From the NCBI GenBank assembly GCA_003661385.1, contig QMWA01000087.1:1-7409 (forward strand): 7,409 nt of DNA, written 5' to 3'. Shown here piece by piece: positions 1-6,367 of the stretch (positions within the stretch are counted from its first letter, which is position 1; each line of letters starts with the position of its first letter). The notes under the pieces were generated by a model. The model was not told where the DNA came from, searched no databases, and saw only the letters and a program-made list of their open reading frames with translations. Both the position numbers and the translations under genes were made by a program. Source of the DNA: Thermoproteota archaeon. GTDB lineage: Archaea; Korarchaeota; Korarchaeia; B14-G2.

Positions 1-20
1 CTAAGTAGGTGGTACAGGGG

Positions 21-725
21 ATGGTGCCTCCGATACTCACACAGATATGGCAGATGCTGGTGAGCTGGGTTCCAAAGCTGATAGCAGTCGTCATCATACT
101 ACTGGTAGGCTGGATCGTAGGAAGGCTGCTGGGCAAGGGCGTGTCAAAGATACTTGACAAAGTAGGCCTAGACGACGCCCTCAGGAAGACTGTGATAGGG
201 AAGGCCATAGAGAAGTCTGGAGTGACCACAGTAGGCTTCTTCGACGTGGTGGTGAGGCTCTTCGTGTACCTCATAGCCATATTCGCTGCAGTAGACTACC
301 TTGGCATAGAAGTTCTGAGCGAGTACATGAAGGCTGTAGTAGAGTACCTGCCGAGCCTACTGGCTGGGATATTCGTCATCATAGTGGGCTTCATCATCTC
401 GGACTTCATAGGAGACGCCTTGGCTGCAGTAGGCAGGGAAGCAAGGGTAGAGTACGCATCGCTGTTCGCTACAGGCCTGAAGTTCTTCCTCTACTTCATA
501 GTGCTGGTCATAGGCCTCCAGATGATGAAGATCGATGTGAGCATAATCTACCTGTTTGCTCAAGCTATGGCTTGGGGTGCTGCACTAGGCATCGGAGCAG
601 GCCTAGGGATAGCAGTGGGGTGGGGCTTCAAAGACTACGTTGCTAAGAAGGCAGAGGAGTGGAGTAAGTCCCTCTCAGAGGCAGCAAAGAAAGCAGAGGA
701 GGGGGTTGCCAAGGAGTCTACTTGA
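21..725 (+). CDS. MscS-like / conserved TM-helix membrane protein
   Basis: The product is a small integral membrane protein of about 234 residues that resembles the transmembrane part of small-conductance mechanosensitive (MscS-type) channels. Counting from the upstream GTG at 9, hydrophobic segments lie near residues 20-41, 79-98, 113-132 and 152-172. A last one at about 184-206 is rich in Gly and Ala (motif [17 protein letters not shown]), like the pore-lining helix of MscS. It is followed by FKDY and a charged Lys/Glu tail. The soluble beta and alpha/beta domains that follow the pore helix in full MscS proteins are missing, so this is a minimal version. I prefer ATG at 21 because AGGTGG at 7-12 sits eight bases before it; GTG at 9 is the alternative. 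The stop overlaps that of hutU on the other strand by eight bases. Channel activity is inferred; the membrane topology is visible. The promoter lies outside the window. Confidence 0.8.
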   Translation: MVPPILTQIWQMLVSWVPKLIAVVIILLVGWIVGRLLGKGVSKILDKVGLDDALRKTVIGKAIEKSGVTTVGFFDVVVRLFVYLIAIFAAVDYLGIEVLSEYMKAVVEYLPSLLAGIFVIIVGFIISDFIGDALAAVGREARVEYASLFATGLKFFLYFIVLVIGLQMMKIDVSIIYLFAQAMAWGAALGIGAGLGIAVGWGFKDYVAKKAEEWSKSLSEAAKKAEEGVAKEST

Positions 726-2439
726 GCATAGGCGTCTTGATTCCCTTTTCTTTTGCAACCTGGATAGCCCTCTCATACCCTGCATCAGCATGCCTCACTA
801 TGCCTATCCCTGGGTCTACTGTGAAGACCCTGAGTGCTCTCTCCTCAGACTTCTCTGTCCCATCTAGGACCAGGCTGAAGCCTGCATGTATGCTGTAGCC
901 TATGCCCACACCTCCGCCATGGTGGACTGCAACCCATGTTGCGCCTGCTGCTGTGTTCAGCAGGGCATTGAGTATGGGCCAGTCTGCCACAGCATCTGAG
1001 CCGTCCTTCATGCCCTCAGTCTCCCTCATCGGTGAGGCTACGCTGCCAGAGTCGAGGTGGTCTCTGCCGACCCATATCGGCCCAGCTAGCTCTCCTCTCC
1101 TGACCATGTCATTGATTATCTTGCCGAACTTGGCTCTCTCGCCGAATCCAAGCCAGCATACCCTAGCTGGGAGCCCCTGAAACCTCACGTGCTTCCTGGC
1201 CTTCTCAATCCACCTGCAGAGCCTCTTGTTGTAGCTGAACTCGCTGAGTATCGTGTCGTCCAGGGTGTATATGTCCTTTGGCTCGCCTACCAGGCTAGTC
1301 CACCTGAATGGCCCCCTACCCTCCTCGAACATAGGCCTTATGAAGGCCTGGACGAACCCTGGGAACGCGAAGGCCTCTGCGTACCCTGCCTCGTAGGCCA
1401 TCCTCCTGATGTTGTTCCCGTACTCGAATACGATGCTGCCCTTCTTAGCGAACCCAACCATGGCCTCCACGTGCTTCTTCATCGACGCCAGAGCCCTCCT
1501 GATGTACTCCTGTGGGTCGCTTTGCCTCAGCTTAGCAGCTTCCTCGACTGAGAGCCCCTCTGGGATGTACCCGTTGAGTGGGTCATGGGCTGCAGTCTGG
1601 TCTGTCACGACATCTGGTATCACACCTCTCCTGAGGAGCTCAGGGAACACTGTGGCAGCGTTGCCGAGGAGCCCTATGCTCAAGGGCTTCCTCTTCTCCT
1701 TCGCGTCCAATGCCATGTCTATGGCCTTATCCAGGTCGTCTGTCCACGTGTCTAGGAAGCCATGCCTGAGCCTCCTCTCAATCATCTTCCTGTCTACCTC
1801 AACTATCAGCCCAACACCACCGTTCATCGTTATCGCCAGGGGCTGAGCCCCTCCCATCTCACCTAGGCCAGCTGTCAGCACGAGCTTGCCCTCGAGGCTG
1901 CCACCAAAGTACATGTCAGCAGCATACCCGAATGTCTCGTAGGTTCCCTGGAGGATCCCCTGTGTCCCAATGTAGTTCCAGCAGCCAGCTGTCATCTGCC
2001 CGAACATTATCAGCCCCTTCTTCTCAAGCTCCCAGAAGTGCTCCCAGGTAGCCCACTTGGGCACAAGCAGGGCGTTAGCGAAGAGTATCCTGGGCGCCAT
2101 CTCATGGGTTCTGAACACGGCTACAGGCTTCCCACTCTGGATCAGCAGGGTCTCGTCAGGCTCCATAGTCAGCAGCGTGTCGACTATGGCCTCAAAGCAC
2201 TCCCAGTTCCTAGCTGCCTTCCCAGTCCCACCATATACGATGAGGTTCTTGGGATCCTTAGCAACCTCAGGGTCAAGCACGTTAAAGAGCATTCGCAGGG
2301 CTCCCTCAATCTGCCAGCTCTTGCAGTGGAGCTCAGCTCCCTTAATCACATGGACCTCCTTCGTCTCAGGGTTGTAGTAGCCCTCGTCAACCAGAACCTT
2401 AAGAGGCCTTGCCTCGACAGCTAAAGCCCGCTCACCCAA
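718..2439 (-). CDS. hutU: Urocanate hydratase (urocanase)
   Basis: HutU catalyses the second step of histidine degradation in the cytoplasm: urocanate plus water to 4-imidazolone-5-propionate, using tightly bound NAD+. Numbering is from the longest frame (GTG at 2469, 583 residues). The family signature [16 protein letters not shown] is at 430-445, with C438 matching the active-site Cys410 of the Pseudomonas enzyme. [16 protein letters not shown] is at 157-172, the Gly-rich NAD-site block [12 protein letters not shown] at 201-212, and [20 protein letters not shown] at 467-486. The protein is complete and close to the usual 550-560 residues. I place the start at TTG 2439 (573 residues) because GGAGGGGTG at 2453-2445 lies five bases before it and a TATA-like element sits 34 bases upstream; starting at 2469 would leave no room for a leader. 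It lies downstream of hutH on the same strand, but about 720 bases away and behind its own promoter. Function is near certain; the start is less so. Confidence 0.97.
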   Translation of the reverse strand: MGERALAVEARPLKVLVDEGYYNPETKEVHVIKGAELHCKSWQIEGALRMLFNVLDPEVAKDPKNLIVYGGTGKAARNWECFEAIVDTLLTMEPDETLLIQSGKPVAVFRTHEMAPRILFANALLVPKWATWEHFWELEKKGLIMFGQMTAGCWNYIGTQGILQGTYETFGYAADMYFGGSLEGKLVLTAGLGEMGGAQPLAITMNGGVGLIVEVDRKMIERRLRHGFLDTWTDDLDKAIDMALDAKEKRKPLSIGLLGNAATVFPELLRRGVIPDVVTDQTAAHDPLNGYIPEGLSVEEAAKLRQSDPQEYIRRALASMKKHVEAMVGFAKKGSIVFEYGNNIRRMAYEAGYAEAFAFPGFVQAFIRPMFEEGRGPFRWTSLVGEPKDIYTLDDTILSEFSYNKRLCRWIEKARKHVRFQGLPARVCWLGFGERAKFGKIINDMVRRGELAGPIWVGRDHLDSGSVASPMRETEGMKDGSDAVADWPILNALLNTAAGATWVAVHHGGGVGIGYSIHAGFSLVLDGTEKSEERALRVFTVDPGIGIVRHADAGYERAIQVAKEKGIKTPMLK

Positions 2440-2468
2440 GCTTACACCCCTCCACAACCCCGCCAGCA

Positions 2469-2477
2469 CTTAAAAAC
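2469..2477 (-). promoter_or_regulatory. hutU: Probable TATA box of hutU
   Basis: On the minus strand this reads TGTTTTTAAG, an AT-rich archaeal TATA-like element in otherwise GC-rich DNA. Transcription would be expected to start near 2445-2450, just ahead of the TTG at 2439. Its spacing to the start (about 34 bases) is the same as for hutH. Confidence 0.5.
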
Positions 2478-2498
2478 ATAGCTGACAGAGCTACAAAG

Positions 2499-2506
2499 CT
2501 TAAAAC
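2499..2506 (+). promoter_or_regulatory. Probable TATA box of the methyltransferase pseudogene
   Basis: CTTAAAAC is centred about 25 bases before the ATG at 2527. This is the distance expected for a leaderless archaeal transcript, and no ribosome-binding site precedes that ATG. The element is divergent from, and about 30 bases away from, the hutU TATA box, so a regulator binding here could affect both directions. Confidence 0.4.
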
Positions 2507-2526
2507 AAGCCTCCTCTACAGCTGTC

Positions 2527-3100
2527 ATGCTCAGAGCCGCAGATGAGAAGCTTCTTAACCTCATGAAGAAGGTGTTTGTGGAGAGTGAAGCTGAGGGGCC
2601 ACCCGTCTCCTCTGCTTGCGGGAGGCTTCTCTACACCCTAGCTCACCTAGCCTCTCGATCGTCAGCTAGCCCTGCCATCCTAGAGGTTGGAGATGGCTAC
2701 GGCTTCTCAACACTATGGCTTGCACCAGCTTTAGCAGATGAGGGAGTAGATGGGAATGTTTACTCCATGGAAGCCGGTGAGAGGAGCAGAGAAGGCGCTT
2801 GAGAACCTGAAGCAGGCCTAGCAGGCTACATGGAGGTAGTACCAAGGGCTGCTATAAGAGGCCTCCGCCTGCTACTTGACTTAGCTTTCATAGACGGGAG
2901 AAAAGAGGAGTACAGCGCCTACCTAAAGCTCCCATCAGCGAAGCTCAAGAGGGGGGAGTGCTGCTGGCTCATAGCGTGATAGCACCACACCCACATGAGC
3001 TAGCAGGCTTCCTCAGGGAGGTAACGGAAACACGCAGCTGGATAATGGTAATGCTGCCAGTTGACCCAGGGGTATAAGCCTGTCAATTAAAGTCTACTGA
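2527..3100 (+). pseudogene. Broken class I SAM-dependent O-methyltransferase
   Basis: Joining several frames reads as one small SAM-dependent methyltransferase of the O-methyltransferase type. Frame one (2527 to about 2785) gives AILEVGDGYGFSTLWLA, the Rossmann SAM-binding motif. Frame two (about 2786-2811) gives AEKALENLK. Back in frame one (2812 to about 2955) come AGLAGYMEVV and DLAFIDGRKEEY. Frame three (about 2956-3070) gives VLLAHSVIAPHPHELAGFL and VMLPVDPG. Frame two (3071-3100) ends in GISLSIKVY before TGA. The pieces are in the right order, with no large gap, so about four single- or double-base indels have accumulated; the longest intact reading frame ends at 2802 after 91 residues. 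No frame can make a full protein. The former substrate is unknown. It lies divergently between hutU and hutH, but nothing ties it to histidine metabolism. Sequencing error is unlikely because the genes on both sides are intact. Confidence 0.85.
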
Positions 3101-3139
3101 GCTAGAAGAGCTGATGCCATTTAGCAGCTTACCAGAGGG

Positions 3140-3156
3140 CTGAGCCACGTGCTCAG
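3140..3156 (-). repeat. Short inverted repeat just beyond hutH
   Basis: CTGAGC and GCTCAG form a perfect six-base stem around a five-base loop, a few bases after the hutH stop codon. It could protect or help end the hutH transcript. No T-run follows on the minus strand, so a terminator call is not supported. Confidence 0.25.
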
Positions 3157-3161
3157 GAGCC

Positions 3162-4961
3162 TTAGTCAGCTAGCTTTCCTCTTGCTGCATCTAGGATCTC
3201 AGGGAGTGTCTCCCTTACTCTAATGATGTCCCTGCTGTAGGGGCGGTCTTCTCTTATCGGGAGGCCTAGCAGCTCCCCTATGTAGCTGTACGCTGCCTTA
3301 GTGCCTGCTCCAAGGCAGCTTTCGCTCAGCCCTGCTGCCTCTAGCCTCAGCGATATAGCCTGGGATGCGTTTAGCAGCTCTATTGCCAGCACTGTCTTCG
3401 TGTTCTCTAGGATCTTCCTGGCTTTCAAGGCTGCCGTCATGCTCATGCTCACGTGGTCCTCCTGGTTGGCTGACGTTGGTATCGTGTCTGCTGAGGCAGG
3501 GTGTGCTAGCACCTTGCTCTCTGAGGCCAAGGCTGCTGCAGTGTACTGCGTTATCATGAGGCCAGTCTTCAGGCCGCTGCCCTCTATGAGGAATGGCGGC
3601 AGACCCCTGTTTAAGGCTGGATCCAACAGCCTGAACACTCTCCTCTCTGATATCAAGCTCACGTATGTCAGGGCTATTGCCAGGGTGTCCAAGGCCAAAG
3701 CTAAGGGCTGTCCATGGAAGTTTGCTCCAGAAAGAACCTCCCTGCTATCTGGCATGATCACCGGGTTGTCGCTCACAGAGTTTATCTCAACCTCGACTAT
3801 CCTCCTAGCAAAGGATAAGGCTTCTCTCAGCGCTCCATGCACAACAGGAGCACACCTTATCGAGTAAGCATCCTGCACCCTGCCTAGCTCAGCTCTTGTG
3901 AAGTCCATCTCTGAGAGAAGCTCTCTGGCCTCGCTTACAGGGCACACGAGCCCTAGGCTGTACTTTCCTTCAGCATGCGCCCTGATGCCGGTCTTTAGGG
4001 TGATGGCTTCAGCTAGCTGAGCTGAGCTCACACCTAAAGCTGAGAGTAGCCTCGAGCTCAACCTCACCCTGGTGCCTTCAGGTGAGCCTTCAAGCTCAAC
4101 GAGCTCAGCTAGGCTAAGCCCCATTTCCCTCAACATGGGCTTTGAGCTTGAGCCTACAAGGCAGCTTCCCGCCAAGAAGGCTCTAGCCAGCTTAGCGCTC
4201 TCAGCCTGCCCCCTATGTGGCCTCAGCTCGTGAAGCCTGCTGTTAAGTGGGTCAGTTGAGCAGAGGAGGGCCTCCATGGTCATCGCCAGCGCCAGGTCAG
4301 CTAGCTCAGCTACAGCCTGCCCTTCATGGATCAGAAGGCAAGCTAGCCCTGCTGTAGCTGGCGTCCCATTGTTTAGTGCAAGCCCCTCCTTGTAGCTGAG
4401 CTCGAGAGGCCCACCCAGTTCCCTTAAAGCCTTCTTGAGCTCCTCTCCCCTGACTCTCCTCCCCCTCCAGTAGGCTTCCCCCTCACCCATGAGCGCCAGC
4501 GCCATGTGAGATAAGGGAGCCAGGTCTCCGCTTGCCCCAACAGACCCCTTCTCAGGGACAACTGGAACCAAGTCCCTGTTGAGGGCCTCAGCCAAAAGCT
4601 CTAGCACACGGTACCTCACACCAGAGTACCCTTTAGCCAGAGTGTTCAGCCTCACTAGCATCATAGCTCGAACAGCTTCCTTAGGAAGCTCCCGTCCCAC
4701 GCCAGTAGAGTGGCTGAGAATCAGATTCCTCTGCAGCAGGCAAGCCTCCCTAGGGCTTACTCTATGTGATGCCAGCGCCCCAAACCCAGTAGTAACCCCA
4801 TAGACTACAGCACCGCTTTCAGTAAGCTCGACAATAGCCCTCCTAGCTTCCTCCACCCTCTCCTGGACTCCAATAGCGATCTCAACCCTAGCTTTCCCAA
4901 AAGCAACCTCAGCAACATCATCAACAGTCAAGCTTGAGCCATCCACAAGCACAGCCCTCAA
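3162..4961 (-). CDS. hutH: Histidine ammonia-lyase (histidase) with an extra internal segment
   Basis: HutH removes ammonia from L-histidine to give urocanate, opening the Hut pathway. Numbering is from the longest frame (GTG at 4988, 608 residues). The Ala-Ser-Gly triplet that cyclises to the MIO electrophile is A152-S153-G154 within GSVGASGDLAPLSHM. Other active-site positions are Y63 (VVYGVTTGFG), N207 (LALNNGT), Q372, Y375 and R378 (VQDAYSIRC), F424 (NFHGQP) and E510 (SANQEDHVSM). All expected catalytic residues are present. Histidases are usually about 500-510 residues; here about 85 extra residues (roughly 283-368) separate LAGS from VQDAYS. I prefer the TTG at 4961 (599 residues) because GGTGGT lies three bases before it and TTATAA lies 34 bases upstream; the GTG at 4988 would sit almost on the TATA box. 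It shares strand and pathway with hutU. Because of the insertion, phenylalanine or tyrosine lyase or aminomutase activity is an outside alternative. Confidence 0.95.
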   Translation of the reverse strand: MRAVLVDGSSLTVDDVAEVAFGKARVEIAIGVQERVEEARRAIVELTESGAVVYGVTTGFGALASHRVSPREACLLQRNLILSHSTGVGRELPKEAVRAMMLVRLNTLAKGYSGVRYRVLELLAEALNRDLVPVVPEKGSVGASGDLAPLSHMALALMGEGEAYWRGRRVRGEELKKALRELGGPLELSYKEGLALNNGTPATAGLACLLIHEGQAVAELADLALAMTMEALLCSTDPLNSRLHELRPHRGQAESAKLARAFLAGSCLVGSSSKPMLREMGLSLAELVELEGSPEGTRVRLSSRLLSALGVSSAQLAEAITLKTGIRAHAEGKYSLGLVCPVSEARELLSEMDFTRAELGRVQDAYSIRCAPVVHGALREALSFARRIVEVEINSVSDNPVIMPDSREVLSGANFHGQPLALALDTLAIALTYVSLISERRVFRLLDPALNRGLPPFLIEGSGLKTGLMITQYTAAALASESKVLAHPASADTIPTSANQEDHVSMSMTAALKARKILENTKTVLAIELLNASQAISLRLEAAGLSESCLGAGTKAAYSYIGELLGLPIREDRPYSRDIIRVRETLPEILDAARGKLAD

Positions 4962-4991
4962 AACACCACCAGAAGCCGCTGATAGCACACC

Positions 4992-4997
4992 TTATAA
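4992..4997 (-). promoter_or_regulatory. hutH: Probable TATA box of hutH
   Basis: TTATAA is palindromic, so it reads the same on both strands. For hutH it predicts a transcript start near 4969, giving a leader of about eight bases before the TTG at 4961. This argues against the GTG at 4988 as the start. Confidence 0.55.
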
Positions 4998-5360
4998 CTT
5001 CAATCCAAGCTCACTTAACCCCCAACCTACAGCACCCCAGCTAGATGACAGAGCCCAAGATGCCATGGAAGCTTCTATGGCTGCTGCGGAGCCAGCTACA
5101 GCCTGCTGAGAGCCCTAAACCCACCTACACAAGGATTAAGCAGCTTGAAACCGTAGATAGGTGAGAAAGCTCAGCTAAGTGAGCCCACTCCCACTTCTGC
5201 ATCCTGCACATAGAGCCCTCAGGGATTGAGATGCCACTACCATGTAACATCACTTCTGTCACTCCAGCTCTCTGAGAGAGCTTGCAGCTACCATCTGCAC
5301 CTAGATGCATAATAGGCTTAAGGCTAACAGACATAGGCAGGTGGCTACAGCCTCATCAAG
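4998..5360. other. Stretch with no convincing gene
   Basis: Only weak short frames occur here. One is a plus-strand ATG frame at 5045-5164 (39 residues, beginning MTEPKMPWKLLWLLRSQ). The other is a minus-strand frame at 5334-5125 (69 residues, beginning MSVSLKPIMHLGADGS). Neither has a good ribosome site, a recognisable motif or clear coding character, and they overlap each other. The stretch may be the remains of a decayed gene, as seen at 2527-3100 and 6368-6521, but I cannot name one. Confidence 0.4.
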
Positions 5361-5363
5361 TTT

Positions 5364-5380
5364 AGAAAACATTTTAATTT
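5364..5380 (+). promoter_or_regulatory. Probable promoter (BRE/TATA) of tRNA-His
   Basis: AGAAAACATTTTAATTT is the most AT-rich block for hundreds of bases. A purine-rich BRE-like part comes first, then a TATA-like part centred near 5375, about 29 bases before the first tRNA base. Confidence 0.5.
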
Positions 5381-5403
5381 GTAGCTGAGTTTAGGCTTAT
5401 GGT

Positions 5404-5491
5404 GGCCGGGGTGAGGTAGCCTGGTTAGCCTGGGGGCCTGTGGAGCCCCAAGCCCGGGTTCAAGACAGTGGAGGAAGTCCCGGCCCCGGCC
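5404..5491 (+). tRNA. tRNA-His (anticodon GTG) with a 13-base intron in the T loop
   Basis: This is the histidine tRNA. The acceptor stem GCCGGGG (5405-5411) pairs fully with CCCCGGC (5484-5490). An encoded G at 5404 pairs with C at 5491, the G-1:C73 identity pair of tRNA-His. The D stem is AGGT/GCCT with loop AGCCTGGTTA. The anticodon stem GGGGC/GCCCC (5433-5437/5445-5449) encloses loop CTGTGGA with GTG at 5440-5442. The variable loop is AAGC. The T stem CCGGG (5454-5458) is followed by TTCAAG, then 13 extra bases (5465-5477), then T and CCCGG. Removing the 13 bases restores a perfect seven-base T loop, TTCAAGT. CCA is not encoded. All stems pair, so the gene looks functional provided the insert is spliced out. 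Confidence 0.95.
5465..5477 (+). other. Non-canonical tRNA intron (about position 59/60)
   Basis: The sequence ACAGTGGAGGAAG interrupts the T loop. AAG occurs on both sides, so the cut could be placed up to three bases earlier with the same product. The 59/60 register best fits a relaxed bulge-helix-bulge. The outer helix is the T stem. The bulges AG|A and AG|T are each cut after the second base. Between them T54-A and C56-G pair, T55-G is a wobble and A57 faces A. The intron's own inner helix is minimal. Archaeal splicing endonucleases of the broad-specificity heteromeric type process such sites; that enzyme is not in this window. Confidence 0.8.
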
Positions 5492-5677
5492 TTACCTCCC
5501 TTGCTCATGTTGGTGGGCCAGACATTAGGTGGAGGAAGCCTTGTATCCAGCTTCTTCACCAATGATGAGAGCAGCGAGGCTATAGCCAGCTGCATGCAGG
5601 TTGCTTAAGGCAATGCCTGTGGAGAGCAAAGCCAGCTAGAATAAAGCTGAAGTCCACCAGGTGTTGTAGTCCTAACC
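5492..5677. other. Spacer after tRNA-His with no supported gene
   Basis: The only candidate is an ATG frame at 5507-5608 encoding 33 residues (beginning MLVGQTLGGGSLVSS), without a ribosome site, promoter or known motif. I see no T-rich terminator after the tRNA. I read the stretch as non-coding or decayed sequence. Confidence 0.4.
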
Positions 5678-5685
5678 CTTATATA
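5678..5685 (+). promoter_or_regulatory. TATA box for the small ORF / retropepsin-like gene
   Basis: CTTATATA is a strong archaeal TATA match. It predicts a transcript start near 5706-5710, shortly before the GTG at 5714 and GGGGTGG at 5711-5717. It would serve the small basic ORF and the retropepsin-like gene together. Confidence 0.6.
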
Positions 5686-5713
5686 CCATGTATGTGCTCT
5701 TAGCTAGCTAGGG

Positions 5714-5818
5714 GTGGTTTTGAGGATCATTAAGGGAGGGAGAATAGGTAAGATGAGAAGCCGCAAGGTGTATAGAGTTGGTCGTAAGGGTAAAGCTGAA
5801 GATCAAGGCAGGAGATAA
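5714..5818 (+). CDS. Possible small basic protein, 34 residues
   Basis: This frame opens directly behind the TATA box. It starts at GTG 5714, or at TTG 5720 with GGGGTGG just ahead, and stops at TAA 5816-5818. It encodes a strongly basic peptide whose central part reads IIKGGRIGKMRSRKVYRV, which could bind nucleic acid. It overlaps the retropepsin-like frame by 41 bases. I do not recognise a family. It could be a leader peptide, a small partner of the next gene, or a chance frame within that gene's leader. The promoter placement is the main evidence for it; there is no conserved motif. Confidence 0.3.
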   Translation: MVLRIIKGGRIGKMRSRKVYRVGRKGKAEDQGRR

Positions 5819-6200
5819 GGGTGCTATCACATCTGCCCTAGTTAACAGCGGATTTGAGGCTATGGAGCCTCAGCTAATCATCCCACTTAGGCTAGCTGAG
5901 CGCCTGAACTTCACCTCAATGGAAGCTGACATCGAGGACTTCGATGTTGCTGGTGGAAGCAGGGCATCAGGGTACAGAGTCAAGGGGAAGTTTGAGGTTG
6001 AGCTTGTTCTCAGAGACCGGCCACCTGTCAGGTCTCTGGCTTCCATCACAATACTACCTGGAGAAAGAGAGGTCATAATCAGCGACTACCTCGCTTCAGC
6101 TCTCCAGATAGTGATATTAGATCCACAGGCTGGAGTTTGGTGCCTAAGAGACGAACTAGGGGCAGCGCAGAGGCCTAGTGTCTCAGCTGAGGAGTGGTAG
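5778..6200 (+). CDS. Retropepsin-like (clan AA) domain protein, catalytic Asp replaced
   Basis: The 140-residue product looks like one retropepsin-type beta-barrel, about the size of a half aspartic protease. After a short first strand, ALVNSGFEA (residues 20-28) stands where active proteases have D-[ST]-G, so the catalytic Asp is Asn (N23). Then follow a LRLAERL helix, a flap-like VAGGSRASGYRV near 57-68, and near the C-terminus a block like the second conserved hydrophobic-Gly region: REVIISDYLASALQIVILD, then GVWCLRDE. No signal peptide or membrane segment is seen, so it is probably cytoplasmic. The TTG start is supported by AAGGTG at 5765-5770, seven bases ahead. It probably shares a transcript with the small basic ORF upstream. 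With Asn at the key position it may be inactive as a protease, or belong to a family with another role. The fold assignment is by motif pattern only. Confidence 0.7.
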   Translation: MVVRVKLKIKAGDKGAITSALVNSGFEAMEPQLIIPLRLAERLNFTSMEADIEDFDVAGGSRASGYRVKGKFEVELVLRDRPPVRSLASITILPGEREVIISDYLASALQIVILDPQAGVWCLRDELGAAQRPSVSAEEW

Positions 6201-6206
6201 CTGAGA
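6181..6206 (+). repeat. Inverted repeat over the stop of the retropepsin-like gene
   Basis: TCTCAGCT and AGCTGAGA form a perfect eight-base stem with a ten-base loop that contains the start of the TAG stop codon. It may stabilise the mRNA 3' end. No T-run follows, so it is not called a terminator. Confidence 0.35.
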
Positions 6207-6276
6207 GACCCGAGGCCTAATACTGATGTAAGTTGCCCTAGCTATAAACCAGTGCTTAGCTGCTCTGGTGCCATCC

Positions 6277-6290
6277 TGCTGCTAGCAGCA
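6277..6290. repeat. Perfect 14-base palindrome TGCTGCTAGCAGCA
   Basis: A perfect palindrome in the space before hisS. With the nearby CCAGC-TTAGC-GCTGG inverted repeat at 6309-6323, directly upstream of a TATA box, it could be a regulator site. GCTAGC-type words are common in this window, so chance is a fair explanation. Confidence 0.25.
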
Positions 6291-6328
6291 TGTGGTAATG
6301 CAGCTTGTCCAGCTTAGCGCTGGCAACC

Positions 6329-6336
6329 TTTAAATA
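6329..6336 (+). promoter_or_regulatory. TATA box upstream of hisS
   Basis: TTTAAATA, preceded by AACC, is a strong archaeal TATA element. It predicts a transcript start near 6356-6360, shortly before the ATG at 6368 of the decayed frame. No better promoter is seen closer to hisS, so hisS is probably transcribed from here with a leader of about 145 bases. Confidence 0.55.
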
Positions 6337-6367
6337 AGCTGCTCTAAGGGCTCTAGATGGGGTTGAT

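Noticed and set aside
357-867. Minus-strand frame 357-563 and plus-strand frame 640-867 at the MscS-like/hutU junction
   Set aside because: Both overlap genes with strong evidence; their translations have unnatural Cys, His and Pro content and no known pattern.
902-2424. Several long plus-strand open frames within hutU (902-1180, 1189-1551, 1409-1846, 2038-2424)
   Set aside because: They lie fully opposite a gene with all urocanase motifs, have no ribosome sites or recognisable domains, and follow from the GC-rich codon usage of hutU.
3301-4803. Plus-strand open frames opposite hutH (3301-3867, 3365-3559, 4579-4803)
   Set aside because: They are antisense shadows of an intact histidase and show no motif or start signal of their own.
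5125-5334. Minus-strand 69-residue frame
   Set aside because: No ribosome site, the nearest AT-rich element is badly spaced, and no motif is visible; mentioned only in the description of the stretch.
5507-5608. Plus-strand 33-residue ATG frame after tRNA-His
   Set aside because: No promoter, ribosome site or recognisable motif; short frames of this size are expected by chance.
5870-6076. Minus-strand 68-residue frame within the retropepsin-like gene
   Set aside because: It is a shadow of the plus-strand gene, without its own start signal or motif.
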